Notes: generated by a model not told the origin, from the sequence alone. Counted from the stretch's first letter, positions 26,148 to 34,940 are shown. The stretch: DNA of 64,000 nucleotides from SZUA-35 sp964351995 (GCA_964351995.1 CAYGQE010000016.1:32603-96602); one strand, 5' to 3'. A program made the numbers and translations.

Positions 26148-26988
26148 GGGCGTTGCCAGCCCAGCCGTCGAGCGTGTTGCAGGCCAGTACGTAGCTGGCG
26201 GTAAGCAATTCGGCGGTCCGATCGAAGTTGAACGTACCCATATCGGGCGGGGTCGGGCTCGGCATCGCAACGATGCGGTAGCGGTGCGCCAGTTCGTCGA
26301 CGGCGTGGGCCCGCTGGTTACGGAGCATCAGAGACATCGAATGCAGCAGGGCTCCAGGAAAGCTGCGAGCAACGGAGGTAGCGACCGTTGACGGAGTGGC
26401 GTCGATCGAGATGACGCTGGCCGCCCCGAACGCAATCGCCTGGCGAATCGGCACGTTTGCGCTGACGCCGCCGTCGATCGACAGGCGACCGTTCACTTCG
26501 ACGGGAGGGAAGAGTCCGGGCACGGCAGCGCTGGCCAACAAGGCTGGGGGCAGCGGACCGGAGTCGACCAAATCGGGTTCACCGGAGAGAGCATCGGTGA
26601 CGACGGCGGCGAACGGGATCGAGAGGTCTTCGAACACGCGGGCATCGAGGTGGCCTTCGATGAGGCGACCCAGGCGTGTGTGATCGCTCAGCGTGCGGTG
26701 GCGGATCAGACTGGTCGCCCGTGTGTGCTTACCGCCGAAGATGGTCCGGCGGTCGACGTTGCTCCACAGTTCCGTCATCCGGTCGACGGCCCGATTGGGA
26801 TCCTCAGCGAGAAGTGCTCCGTGGAGGGCGCCGACCGAAGTGCCGACCACGAGATCTGGCACCACGCCGCGCTCGAGGAGCGCCCGGAGCATGCCCACCT
26901 GCACCGAGCCGAACGCTCCCCCGCCAGACAGCGCAAAGGCGAGCGGGCGTGGCCAGTCGGCAAAGGGGTGTGGAGAAGCGTCGGTCAT
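26134..26988 (-). CDS. Patatin-like phospholipase, RssA/NTE type
   Basis: 284 aa from the ATG at 26988. Oxyanion loop ALSGGGAFGSVQVG, nucleophile elbow GTSVG near residue 55 and DGG dyad (LSIDGGVSANVPIRQA) near 175 are all present, so the Ser-Asp pair is complete. It is a soluble lipid acyl hydrolase. Its 3' end overlaps the convergent GH130 gene by 14 nt. Confidence 0.87.
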   Translation of the reverse strand: MTDASPHPFADWPRPLAFALSGGGAFGSVQVGMLRALLERGVVPDLVVGTSVGALHGALLAEDPNRAVDRMTELWSNVDRRTIFGGKHTRATSLIRHRTLSDHTRLGRLIEGHLDARVFEDLSIPFAAVVTDALSGEPDLVDSGPLPPALLASAAVPGLFPPVEVNGRLSIDGGVSANVPIRQAIAFGAASVISIDATPSTVATSVARSFPGALLHSMSLMLRNQRAHAVDELAHRYRIVAMPSPTPPDMGTFNFDRTAELLTASYVLACNTLDGWAGNALTTD

Positions 26989-27079
26989 GGGAGTGGGGTC
27001 GGTTCTCTGGGCGGACCCACCAGTGAACACCGGGTGAACAGTCTCGGCAAGGGGTGTTCGACCACAAGGGGCAACCTCG

Positions 27080-27172
27080 TCAGCGGTCGGCGCCTTCTGG
27101 CACCGCAATGGCTGCGATCCACGCGCTGCCGTCGAACATCTCCGGAATCGGAAGCTCCAGTAGCTGCAGGCG
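27080..27172 (-). pseudogene. C-terminal fragment related to the propeller-like protein at 4651
   Basis: Reads RLQLLELPIPEMFDGSAWIA, then AIAVPEGADR and a TGA. The phrase matches the last 30 residues of the 417-aa protein (FDLSLPTLFDGRVWISAIAV). It follows directly, in frame, the stop codon of the acyl-CoA dehydrogenase 3'-end copy at 27173. It has no start of its own and is a junction relic. Confidence 0.5.
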
Positions 27173-27250
27173 CTATTGAATTCGCACGCCGGAGATGGCT
27201 CGGCTGATCACCAACTGCTGGATCTGCTCGGTTCCTTCGAAGATGTCGAA
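27173..27250 (-). repeat. Displaced acyl-CoA dehydrogenase 3' end, copy 1
   Basis: Encodes FDIFEGTEQIQQLVISRAIS, then GVRIQ and TAG, the same peptide that ends the intact acyl-CoA dehydrogenase at 45747. Similarity to that gene begins at TTCGACAT and goes no further upstream. A 115-nt segment separates it from the tandem 12-mers at 27366, exactly as in copy 2. The DNA differs at wobble positions from the intact gene, so it was not copied from it recently. Confidence 0.8.
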
Positions 27251-27365
27251 GCTCTGAATTGGCCTTCACCCTTGGTCTCCGATGTTGCCATTTGTTATCT
27301 CTGACCAGGGGAAACATCGAAATCTGCTGACCGCTGCACACCACTCGAAACCCCTGTTCCGGAGA

Positions 27366-27389
27366 AAAGTAGGGATGAAAGTAGGGACG
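27366..27389 (+). repeat. Tandem 12-mer site b
   Basis: AAAGTAGGGATG followed by AAAGTAGGGACG. The 115 nt to its left are 85% identical by hand count to those left of site d (98 of 115) with no gaps. Confidence 0.8.
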
Positions 27390-27428
27390 GATTGGCCAGG
27401 TGACCGTTTCCGGAACGAGCCTTGTCAA

Positions 27429-27880
27429 CCGTTCGGTCGTGCGCAGGATTGTGTTGATCTCCTTCATGACGGCGGCTCTCGCGAGCGCTGGCTGCTCCTC
27501 CGACCCCGTCGACCTCGACACTCCGGGTGTCAGTTCGACAGAAGCCTCGTCAGAGACGACCACAACCGACTCCAACAACAACGACGAACCGCCGCGAGAG
27601 ATCTGTCGCCGACCTCGAGAATCCAATCACGATCTTGGAAGACGGATGGACGTTCGACCCAGAGTGGCGAGCCGACATCGCCATGACGTGCGGACCCGCA
27701 CCCCAGACTCGAACCATCAGCGACTTCGACGTCAACACGAACGATCGAGTCACCGCAAAGTCAATGAGGCACCGCCTACACCCGATGGCGGGTGTGGAAG
27801 CACGGGGACCCGGCCGGTGTCGCGAGTGTCGGCGGCCGCCCCTGCCGCCGCGAGCGCGCAAAGGACTCGCCATCCTTCAG
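27429..27880 (+). pseudogene. Frameshifted lipoprotein gene
   Basis: A good lipoprotein start (VVRRIVLISFMTAALASAGC) is followed by an acidic Thr/Ser-rich linker in one frame. Protein-like sequence then continues in a second frame (DLENPITILEDGWTFDPEWR, ADIAMTCGPAP, TISDFDVNTNDRVT) and perhaps a third (YTRWRVWKHGDPAGVASV). At least one frameshift, near 27590, separates signal from body. No family was recognised. It lies just right of site b. Confidence 0.42.
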
Positions 27881-27908
27881 CGTCGCCCAGGGCGAGGACG
27901 GCCAACCC

Positions 27909-28952
27909 TCAGCTGAGCCGTACCGGGGGCTCTGCATCGACGAACTCGCCGCCGACGACGGCGCCGAAAGAGGCAGCAGCAGCGGCATCCAGCCCAGCAG
28001 GATCCGCCCCTGCGATAACAGTGTCGGCGCACCCAACCGCTTCGAGATCGGTGCTCTGAGCGGAGCCGCCGTTGGCAAGTGCACTCACGATGCCTGCGTG
28101 ACCGACGGGGTCGATCAGCTGATTTGCGTGACTCACTTCGCGGTCCGGACACCAGTCCTGGATCGTCACAATCGTCGCCCCCGAGATCGCTGCGGCCGAC
28201 TCCGGTGGGACGAACTCATCGGTGAGGGTTGTCACCACTGTGACCGGCACCGATGACTGCTCCCAGGCGTTGTCGAGCGCCGTCAAAAAGGCGCTGCCAG
28301 GCGACATCTGCCACAACGCCGGCACGCACCCCTCGGCGCACAACGCCTCAGCAGCCGGGGTACCTGCGTTCGGGCCAGCAATGGCAACAATTGCCGACAC
28401 GGCGTCAGCGACGTCAGGCCAGAACGCTACGGCGGCGCGTGATTGCAGGACGCCCTGGCTATGAGCAACGAGCGCCAACGGCTCACCAGTGCGCTCGGTG
28501 ATCATACGTACGGCGCCGACCACGAACTCGGTCGAGTCCTGAATGTCGCCGGTGGAACGTTCGGGAAGTTCCACGGTGCAGACCTCGTAGCCAAAGGTCG
28601 GAAGCGTCGCAGACAAACTCGGCCCGAATGCCTCTGCAGGCAGGCTGCCCGTCCCATGAACAAGCAGGACCGTCCCCTCATCGCCAGCGGGCCCGCATGC
28701 AATCGACGCCTCGATATCGGATGCCGTCACCGACAGGTCCGAGAGTTCGACCGTCTCGCTTTCGCTGGTCTCAAGAGCCGCTGTGGTTTCGGCCGCGGTC
28801 GTTGCAGACGCCTCCGTTGTTGCGGGCGCGGTGCTGGTTTCTGACGACTCGGTCGTGAGGGCGTCGGCGTCGTCGGATGACCCGCTTCCACCACATGCTG
28901 CTGCCGTCATGGCGACGGCGACGAGCACCGCAACGAACGTTTGACTCTTCAT
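27909..28952 (-). CDS. Secreted lipase-like lipoprotein (CalB-type alpha/beta hydrolase)
   Basis: 347 aa. Lipoprotein signal MKSQTFVAVLVAVAMTAAAC, then a Ser/Thr/Ala-rich linker to about residue 70. The hydrolase domain has VLLVHGTGSL (oxyanion loop), nucleophile elbow VAHSQGV near 165, PALWQMSPGSAFLTALD and VTTLTDEFVPP with the acid Asp, and SHANQLIDPVGHAGIV with the His. The run from HSQG through the WQ-SPGSAF and TDE-V-P motifs resembles Candida antarctica lipase B relatives. It is divergent from the LysR gene, which may control it. It lies in the cassette between sites b and c. Confidence 0.75.
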   Translation of the reverse strand: MKSQTFVAVLVAVAMTAAACGGSGSSDDADALTTESSETSTAPATTEASATTAAETTAALETSESETVELSDLSVTASDIEASIACGPAGDEGTVLLVHGTGSLPAEAFGPSLSATLPTFGYEVCTVELPERSTGDIQDSTEFVVGAVRMITERTGEPLALVAHSQGVLQSRAAVAFWPDVADAVSAIVAIAGPNAGTPAAEALCAEGCVPALWQMSPGSAFLTALDNAWEQSSVPVTVVTTLTDEFVPPESAAAISGATIVTIQDWCPDREVSHANQLIDPVGHAGIVSALANGGSAQSTDLEAVGCADTVIAGADPAGLDAAAAASFGAVVGGEFVDAEPPVRLS

Positions 28953-29040
28953 GTGATTCCTCTTCTCGTGTCGTGGGCCACTGTTCTCGTGATGACCGCC
29001 CTGAACAAGGCGACTCCGTCGTGATTAGTGTGACGGGCGC

Positions 29041-29928
29041 ATGAATCACTCTGTAGAGCTACTCGAAACGTTTGTGGCCGCCGCCGAAGAGCTTCACTTC
29101 GCCATCGCCGCCGAGCGATTGCACCTCGACCCATCGAGCGTCAGCCGCCGTGTGCGCCAACTCGAGTCGCTCACGGGGGTTGTCCTGTTCGACCGCCGCA
29201 CTCGCAGCGTTGCTCTCACTAGCGCCGGGCGAGACCTGCTTCCCGTGGCTCGCAGGGCGTTGGAACAGCTCGATGATGTCGACCGCGCGATCCGCTCGCT
29301 TCGCCGCGTCGAACGCGCCACCATCTCCGTCGGCCTCATGGCTCACTCTGCGAATTCACTCCTCCTCACGCGACTCGCCACCGCCGCCACCGAGCTTGGC
29401 CTCGAGCTCGATACCACCGCGTTCGGATTCGAGGATCCCTCCGCTGGCGTCCTTGACGCCACCTCCGATCTTGGCATCGTCTTCACACCGATCGAATCCG
29501 ATGGCCTCACCGTCCAGAAACTGTTCAGCGTCCCTCGTGTCGCGATCCTGCCGGCAGGGCACCGACTCGCCAGCCGCGACGAGGTGTCGATTGGCGATCT
29601 GCTCGACGAGCCATGGCTCAAGCCGTTGAGCCCAGACCGAACCTTCGTCGACTATTGGCTCGCCGTCGACTATCGCAACGGTCGTGAACCTCTGATCGGT
29701 GCCATCATTCCAACACCTGATGCAGGCCTGCTGGCGATCATGGCGGGCAAAGGCATCAGTATCGGGGTAACCGCTCGTACGGGGCCTCGCGACGACGGGC
29801 TCGTCGCCGCTCCTATCACCGACGTTCCGCATGTAGACATCGCCGTCGTGACCCGGACTGAGGCCGCTGGCACGCCCGCCCGAGCCACCGCCGATTGCCT
29901 TCGCAATACCTACACCACAGGCGTCTAA
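29041..29928 (+). CDS. LysR-family transcriptional regulator
   Basis: 295 aa. The N-terminal winged helix (LLETFVAAAEELHFAIAAER, then RRVRQLESLTGVVLFDRRTR) is canonical LysR, followed by an effector domain with VSVGLMAHSANSLLL-type and AILPAGHRLASRD elements. It is divergent from the lipase gene with 88 nt between starts, the usual place for a LysR regulator and its target. The inducer is unknown. Confidence 0.88.
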   Translation: MNHSVELLETFVAAAEELHFAIAAERLHLDPSSVSRRVRQLESLTGVVLFDRRTRSVALTSAGRDLLPVARRALEQLDDVDRAIRSLRRVERATISVGLMAHSANSLLLTRLATAATELGLELDTTAFGFEDPSAGVLDATSDLGIVFTPIESDGLTVQKLFSVPRVAILPAGHRLASRDEVSIGDLLDEPWLKPLSPDRTFVDYWLAVDYRNGREPLIGAIIPTPDAGLLAIMAGKGISIGVTARTGPRDDGLVAAPITDVPHVDIAVVTRTEAAGTPARATADCLRNTYTTGV

Positions 29929-30116
29929 TCCTGCTGGACGCCGAGAGCTACGGAGAATCCGCTCGGAAAGTTCTCGCCACATTGTCCAAGAGCGGGAACC
30001 TCGGAACAACCACAGCAGGGAGGCTCTGGTTCGAATTGTCATTGGCACCAGGCGAAACCGGTGCGCTCTTTCGCGCCCTGATGCGAGAAGACCACAACCA
30101 TGGGAACGATTCTTGA
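29895..30116 (+). other. Possible gene relic between the LysR gene and site c
   Basis: A 73-codon frame includes LLDAESYGESARKVLATLSK and LWFELSLAPGETGALFRALM, which look protein-like, but there is no convincing start and the first 34 nt overlap the regulator. No family is recognised. Otherwise 29929-30161 shows nothing identifiable. Confidence 0.2.
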
Positions 30117-30161
30117 ATCCCGTCACTCCGCGCCCGATGCCCACCACAGCGTTTGGTCGCA

Positions 30162-30185
30162 AAAGTAGGGATGCGAGTAGGGAAG
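30162..30185 (+). repeat. Tandem 12-mer site c
   Basis: AAAGTAGGGATG followed by CGAGTAGGGAAG. It ends 80 nt before the stop codon of the acyl-CoA dehydrogenase 3'-end copy at 30266; site f has the same spacing to the intact gene within one nucleotide. Confidence 0.78.
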
Positions 30186-30265
30186 ACCTCGAGTCAGCCG
30201 TCGACCTCTCGCACTCCACGTCCGCTTCCGGGTGGGGCCCAGAACCAGTGTTTCCCCTGGTAGAG

Positions 30266-30343
30266 CTACTGAATCCGGATACCCGAGATCGCCCGAGAGA
30301 TCACGAGCTGCTGGATCTGCTCGGTTCCTTCGAAGATGTCGAA
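30266..30343 (-). repeat. Displaced acyl-CoA dehydrogenase 3' end, copy 2
   Basis: Encodes FDIFEGTEQIQQLVISRAIS, then GIRIQ and TAG. The stretch after the stop (TAGCTCTACCAGGGGAAAC) is shared with the intact gene at 45747 but not with copy 1. The core TTCGACATCTTCGAAGG is common to copies 1 and 2. The minimal unit site c, 80 nt, this 3' end, 115 nt, site d spans only 321 nt. Confidence 0.8.
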
Positions 30344-30458
30344 GGTCTGATTTGGACTTCTCCCTTGATCCCCGAAGTTGCCCTTTGTTACCGCTGACCA
30401 GGTGAAACGTCGAATTCTGTTCACCGCTGCAAACCGCTCGAAACCCCTGTTCCGGAGA

Positions 30459-30482
30459 AAAGTAGGGATGAAAGTAGGGATG
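30459..30482 (+). repeat. Tandem 12-mer site d
   Basis: Two perfect AAAGTAGGGATG units in tandem. It forms the left border of the nitrate assimilation cluster; cysG ends 29 nt to the right. Confidence 0.82.
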
Positions 30483-30510
30483 GACTCGGCCCGAACAGTC
30501 CGAGCAGCAC

Positions 30511-31950
30511 TCAACCAATCGTCGGAGCGAACCGAGTGAGCGGCTCGATTCGGTCCGCATCGTCATCGACGCTCTGACCGAGATCGGCCACGGCGCCCAC
30601 CACCATGACGGTCGGCGACGGGAACGGACATCCAGTCGCAACGACCTCTGACAGGCAGCGACGTGCCACCTGCTGCTCTGCGGTTCCTGCGGCATGCACA
30701 AACGCAACCGGCTCGGAGGAACACCAACCATCGTCGAGCAGTCTGGCGGCCAACGCATCCGCATTCGATGCCGCCATGAGCGCAACGAGTGTGGAACCGG
30801 AACCCGCAGGGCCGGCCGACCTTCCGGTCTCGGCGCTGGCATCGTGGCCCGAGATCACCGTGAACGAGGACGAGTAACGACGGTCCGTAAGCGGGATGCC
30901 CGCGAGCGCTGGACCACTGAGCGCCGACGACAGCCCCGGCACGACAGACACTTCCAGTCCCGCGGAGGCGGCCGCGTCAGCTTCTTCTCCCCCACGGCCG
31001 AACACGAATGGGTCGCCGCCCTTGAGCCGCACGACGTGACTTCCCGCTGCGGCTCGAGCGATCAGCAGTTCGTTGATCTCATCCTGTGTCGTGCCGAAGC
31101 CCTTGCCTTTGCCGACAGGGATTCGTTCAGCCGCAGCGGGCGCAAGGTCGAGCAACTCTGGATCAGACAATCGGTCGTAGATCACGACATCGGCAGCGGC
31201 CAACGCTCGGGCCCCTCGCACCGTGATGAGATCAGCTCCACCCGGCCCGGCACCAACGAGGGTGACCCGACCGGGACGCAGCGGCGTCACCGCTCCGGCG
31301 AACTCGGCTTCGAATCGCCGTCGGACTTCACCGATCGCGCTGACTCGACCGCTGCGGATCGCCGCGAGGCCTGGCTCGAAGTAGAGCTGGCGCCACGCGG
31401 CATAGTCGTACCGATAGGCGCCTCGCTCACGAAGGTTCCGGCGAGCTGCGGTTGCGTGTTCGAACAGCGGGGCGACGTCCTCGGGCACCGCAGCACTCAC
31501 GATCTCGGTGAGTTCTTCGCGCAGGAAGCGAGCACCGGCGGGCGTCGCTCCTCCGGTGGTGATGGCGATCGTCGCCGGGCCTCGTTTGATCACTGCCGGC
31601 ACCGTGACGTCGCAGTTCGCCTTGTCATCGACTGCGTTGACAACGGCTCCCCACGGTTTCGACCAGCGCCGGATCCGACGGTTCACCAGTTCGTCACCAG
31701 TTGCGGCAACGACCAGCGCTGCGCCGATCATGTCGAGCGGGCACGCTCGCCGCTGCTTCAGCTCGATCATGCCGAGCCGCGCCATGTCAAGGGCGCGCGT
31801 GGATGGCTGCGGGTCGATCACGACGATGCGTGCGCCAGTGTCGAGCAGCGTCTCGACCTTCGCTGTGCCGATCGATCCACCGCCGACCACGACGACCTTA
31901 CGATTCTCCAGTCGCCAGGCAAGCAGATACGGACTCGCAGAGTTGGCCAT
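30511..31950 (-). CDS. cysG: Siroheme synthase, fused CysG
   Basis: 479 aa. Residues 1-150 are the precorrin-2 dehydrogenase/ferrochelatase part (KVVVVGGGSIGTAKVETLLD, VNAVDDKANCDVTVPAVIKR). Residues 215-470 are uroporphyrinogen-III C-methyltransferase (VTLVGAGPGGADLITVRGAR, YDRLSDPELLDLAP, VVRLKGGDPFVFGRGGEEAD). It makes siroheme, the cofactor NirB needs, which explains its place beside the nitrite reductase genes. It is divergent from the HemD-like gene across 109 nt. Confidence 0.92.
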   Translation of the reverse strand: MANSASPYLLAWRLENRKVVVVGGGSIGTAKVETLLDTGARIVVIDPQPSTRALDMARLGMIELKQRRACPLDMIGAALVVAATGDELVNRRIRRWSKPWGAVVNAVDDKANCDVTVPAVIKRGPATIAITTGGATPAGARFLREELTEIVSAAVPEDVAPLFEHATAARRNLRERGAYRYDYAAWRQLYFEPGLAAIRSGRVSAIGEVRRRFEAEFAGAVTPLRPGRVTLVGAGPGGADLITVRGARALAAADVVIYDRLSDPELLDLAPAAAERIPVGKGKGFGTTQDEINELLIARAAAGSHVVRLKGGDPFVFGRGGEEADAAASAGLEVSVVPGLSSALSGPALAGIPLTDRRYSSSFTVISGHDASAETGRSAGPAGSGSTLVALMAASNADALAARLLDDGWCSSEPVAFVHAAGTAEQQVARRCLSEVVATGCPFPSPTVMVVGAVADLGQSVDDDADRIEPLTRFAPTIG

Positions 31951-32059
31951 GGACTCAAGCTACGAACCGCTCGATTCGTTCCTGTGATCACTGTGTTACG
32001 TCGTGTGAACGGATGCTCACGGCGTCAGCAGCGGTCCGTGATCCCGGCATGCTTGCCGT

Positions 32060-32866
32060 GTGGACCTCGCACTCTCCGGCCGAACCATCGGCGTGACTGC
32101 TGAGCGGCGGTCCCATCAGCAACAGCGATTTCTCGAGGCGAGGGGTGCCGCCGTGCAGTGTGCGTCGGTTCTCACCACAGTCGATCGATCCGAGCGGCCC
32201 GAGGTCATCGCCACATCGAAACGGCTCATCGACGCTCCGCCCGACTTGTTGGTGGTGCAGACCGGCCAAGGCTTCCGCTGGTGGCTGTCGGCAATCGGGG
32301 ACCATGAATCCGAGCAGCTGATCGAGGCGTTGCGATCGACCGAGATCTGGTGCCGAGGAGCCAAGGCAACCAGTGCAATCCGCGGGTTCGGTCTCGACGT
32401 GTCGTGGCAGAGCAGCGAAGAGACCACGGCCGACGTCGCTGCGCACCTGAGCGCCCACGATCTGCAGCACAAGCAGGTCGTGATCCAGGTCGACGGCAAC
32501 GACCCCGCTCCCCTGTCGCTGGCGGCAGCGGACGCTTCGACGCTCTCGATGCTGAACGTCTACAGCTATCGACTGCCGTCGGACCTCGGTCCGGCGTTGG
32601 CCCTCATCAATGGGGTGATTGCTGGCTCGATCGATGCGGTGACCTTCACGGCATCACCGGCGATTCGGCACCTTCGGGAGATTGCTTCGGGTCATGGTGT
32701 CAGCAACGCTCTCGACTCGGCGTTCTCCACCCACTGCCTCGCCGTTGTCGTCGGCCCGGTGTGTGCCGAGACCGCTCGTGATGCCGGGTGGAACAACATC
32801 AGCGAACCTCCAACGGCTCGCCTGATGCCAATGCTCGAGACGCTGCTCGCCGCGCTGGCTCGGTGA
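32060..32866 (+). CDS. HemD-like protein (uroporphyrinogen-III synthase family)
   Basis: 268 aa from a GTG. LALSGRTIGVTAERRSHQQQ at the start, LLVVQTGQGFRWW, VYSYRLPSDLGPALALINGV and DAVTFTASPAIRHL are HemD-fold landmarks. It is clearly a paralogue of the HemD half of NnaR at 39350 (shared IGVTA-RR, LVVxTG-G and FTA-PA) but lacks the winged helix. It could be a true synthase feeding siroheme or a second sensor. Its last 68 nt overlap the convergent nasA gene. Confidence 0.7.
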   Translation: MDLALSGRTIGVTAERRSHQQQRFLEARGAAVQCASVLTTVDRSERPEVIATSKRLIDAPPDLLVVQTGQGFRWWLSAIGDHESEQLIEALRSTEIWCRGAKATSAIRGFGLDVSWQSSEETTADVAAHLSAHDLQHKQVVIQVDGNDPAPLSLAAADASTLSMLNVYSYRLPSDLGPALALINGVIAGSIDAVTFTASPAIRHLREIASGHGVSNALDSAFSTHCLAVVVGPVCAETARDAGWNNISEPPTARLMPMLETLLAALAR

Positions 32867-34940
32867 CGGGTGCTAGCGCCACGGGTGTGTACTTGAACCC
32901 GGGGATCTTGCTGATCGGGTCCAGGTCGGCGGCCACGAGCACGTTGCACTCGACCCAGTGGTAGGGAAGAAAGAGGGTGTCTTCGCGCAGATCGTCGTTT
33001 GCGATCCACGGCATGTGCGATGCGCCCTGCCGGCTCGTGAGTTGGGCATCACGACCATCGATCAGGCCCTGACGTTCCGCCGTTGCCGGGTGGACCTCCA
33101 GCACGGGTCCCGCAGCCTTGGCATTCTGCTCAGGGATGCGCATCGTCTGATTTCCGGACAGGAACTGGGCCAACACACGACCTGTGGTGAGAACCAGTGG
33201 ATATTCCGCGTCGGTCGCCACGGGCGGGCCAGCTGCTTTGATCGAATGGAAGCGGGCTCTGCCATCCGGATGGTGGAAACGTTCGGTGTACAACTGAGGC
33301 GTGCCGGGATGTTTCTTGCCTTCGTCGTTGCTGGGACACGGCCAGAACACGCCATTCTCTGCTCGTAGTCGTTCGTAGCTCATGCCTGAGTAGTCGACGG
33401 GACCTCCAGCGGACACGGCACGCATCTCTTCGAACACCTCTCGCCCGGTGAAAAACTGGAAGTGCTCGGCTGCACCCAGTCGGCGAGCGAGGTTGCGGAT
33501 GATGTCGATGTCGGCGCGCTTAGCCGCTGGTGGAACGGCTTGGTCGATGCGAACCACTCGTCCTTCGATCGTGGTGATGGTCCCTTCCTCCTCGGCAAAC
33601 GTCGTGCCGGGAAGCACCACATCGGCATGCCGGGCCGATGCCGAGAAGAAGGGATCGATGACCACCGAGTGGTCAAGCGAGGCCATCTGTGCGTTCGTTG
33701 CGGTGAGGTCAGGACTCGACACGCTCATGTTGGTGCAAATGGACAACAGGCCGCGGATCTCCTTGCGCCCAGCCATCTGCAGGATCTCGACGTACGTCTT
33801 GCCCTGCCAGGGGAGGTCGTCGACATCAACTCCCCAACGATCAGCAATAACGGCCCGATGGCTTTCATCGTTGATGTTGCGGCCAGCCGGGAGCTGATTG
33901 CAGCGCTGGCCCCACTCACGGCCGCCTTGCCCGTTGCGCTGGCCGGTGAGCATGTTGATGCCCCGACCGGGGCCGCCGACGTGGCCACACGCGAGACCGA
34001 GGTTGATGAGCGCTAGAACATTGTCGACGCCGCCCACTTGCTGCTCCGGGCCGCGCCCGTGCAGGTAGATGCATTGCTTCGTCGAGCCGATGAGTCGCGC
34101 CACCTCGTCGATCTGTTCCGGAGCGATGTCGGCCCGCTCAGCGACCATCTCTGGAGTGAAGCGACGGAGTTCGGGCAGCAGCTCACGAAGACCGTTGGTT
34201 CGCTGCTTCACGAAGTCACCGTCGACCAGACCTTGATCAACCACCGATCGAAGCAAGCCGCTGAAGAGCGCGGCGTCGGAGCCCGGCCGCAGCGCCAGAT
34301 GAACATCATCGGCTTTCACAAAACGCGAACTCCGTGGGTCGATCACGATCACTCTGCCTCCGCGCTTGCGAACGCCATCGATCAGCTTTGGGATGACAAC
34401 CGGGAATGCGGCGGAGAGGTTCGCTCCGACGACAACCACGACCTCGGCATTCTCGAGCTCGGCCAGTGGCGTCATCATCCGATCAGCACCGAACGCCATC
34501 GTGTTGGCCGCGCCGGCCGAGGTCATACAGAAGCGGCCGTTGTAGTCGACATGCGGCGTGCGCAGCGCAAGGCGAGCCAGCTTCCCGACCAAGTAGACCT
34601 TCTCGTTGGTGAGCGAGCCCCCGGACAGCACGGCGTTGGCAGCGGGTCCGTGCGTGTCGGCGATACGGAGGAACCCATCGGCGGCACGGTCGAGCGCGTC
34701 CTCCCATGTCGTTTCTTCGAAGTCGTTGCCCCGCCTGACCAGCGGCAGGGTCAATCGGTCAGGATGGTGGACCTGCAGATGGGCCGTTGTGCCTTTGGAG
34801 CAGAGCGCTCCCCCCGTCAGCGGAGAGCCCTTCCACCGGACACGTTCGGTGATCACGCCGTCAACTGAGTCGAGCTGCAATCCGCAGTTGAGCGCGCAGT
34901 ACGGACAGTGTGTTGTCGTCCGGTCAGCCGTCGGCGCCAT
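32799..34940 (-). CDS. nasA: Assimilatory nitrate reductase catalytic subunit
   Basis: About 713 aa from the ATG at 34940. The N-terminal [4Fe-4S] motif CPYCALNCGL...LCSKG is present, then molybdopterin oxidoreductase domains (FCMTSAGAANTMAFGADRM, NMLTGQRNGQGGREWGQRCN, QLPAGRNI) and the C-terminal dinucleotide-binding domain (LVLTTGRVLAQFLSGNQTMR). It is somewhat shorter than NasA forms with an extra C-terminal [2Fe-2S] domain. It reduces nitrate to nitrite in the cytoplasm. No separate electron-transfer subunit is present nearby. The start overlaps the end of nrtCD. Confidence 0.88.
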   Translation of the reverse strand: MAPTADRTTTHCPYCALNCGLQLDSVDGVITERVRWKGSPLTGGALCSKGTTAHLQVHHPDRLTLPLVRRGNDFEETTWEDALDRAADGFLRIADTHGPAANAVLSGGSLTNEKVYLVGKLARLALRTPHVDYNGRFCMTSAGAANTMAFGADRMMTPLAELENAEVVVVVGANLSAAFPVVIPKLIDGVRKRGGRVIVIDPRSSRFVKADDVHLALRPGSDAALFSGLLRSVVDQGLVDGDFVKQRTNGLRELLPELRRFTPEMVAERADIAPEQIDEVARLIGSTKQCIYLHGRGPEQQVGGVDNVLALINLGLACGHVGGPGRGINMLTGQRNGQGGREWGQRCNQLPAGRNINDESHRAVIADRWGVDVDDLPWQGKTYVEILQMAGRKEIRGLLSICTNMSVSSPDLTATNAQMASLDHSVVIDPFFSASARHADVVLPGTTFAEEEGTITTIEGRVVRIDQAVPPAAKRADIDIIRNLARRLGAAEHFQFFTGREVFEEMRAVSAGGPVDYSGMSYERLRAENGVFWPCPSNDEGKKHPGTPQLYTERFHHPDGRARFHSIKAAGPPVATDAEYPLVLTTGRVLAQFLSGNQTMRIPEQNAKAAGPVLEVHPATAERQGLIDGRDAQLTSRQGASHMPWIANDDLREDTLFLPYHWVECNVLVAADLDPISKIPGFKYTPVALAPVTEPARRAASRALASGEPLEVR

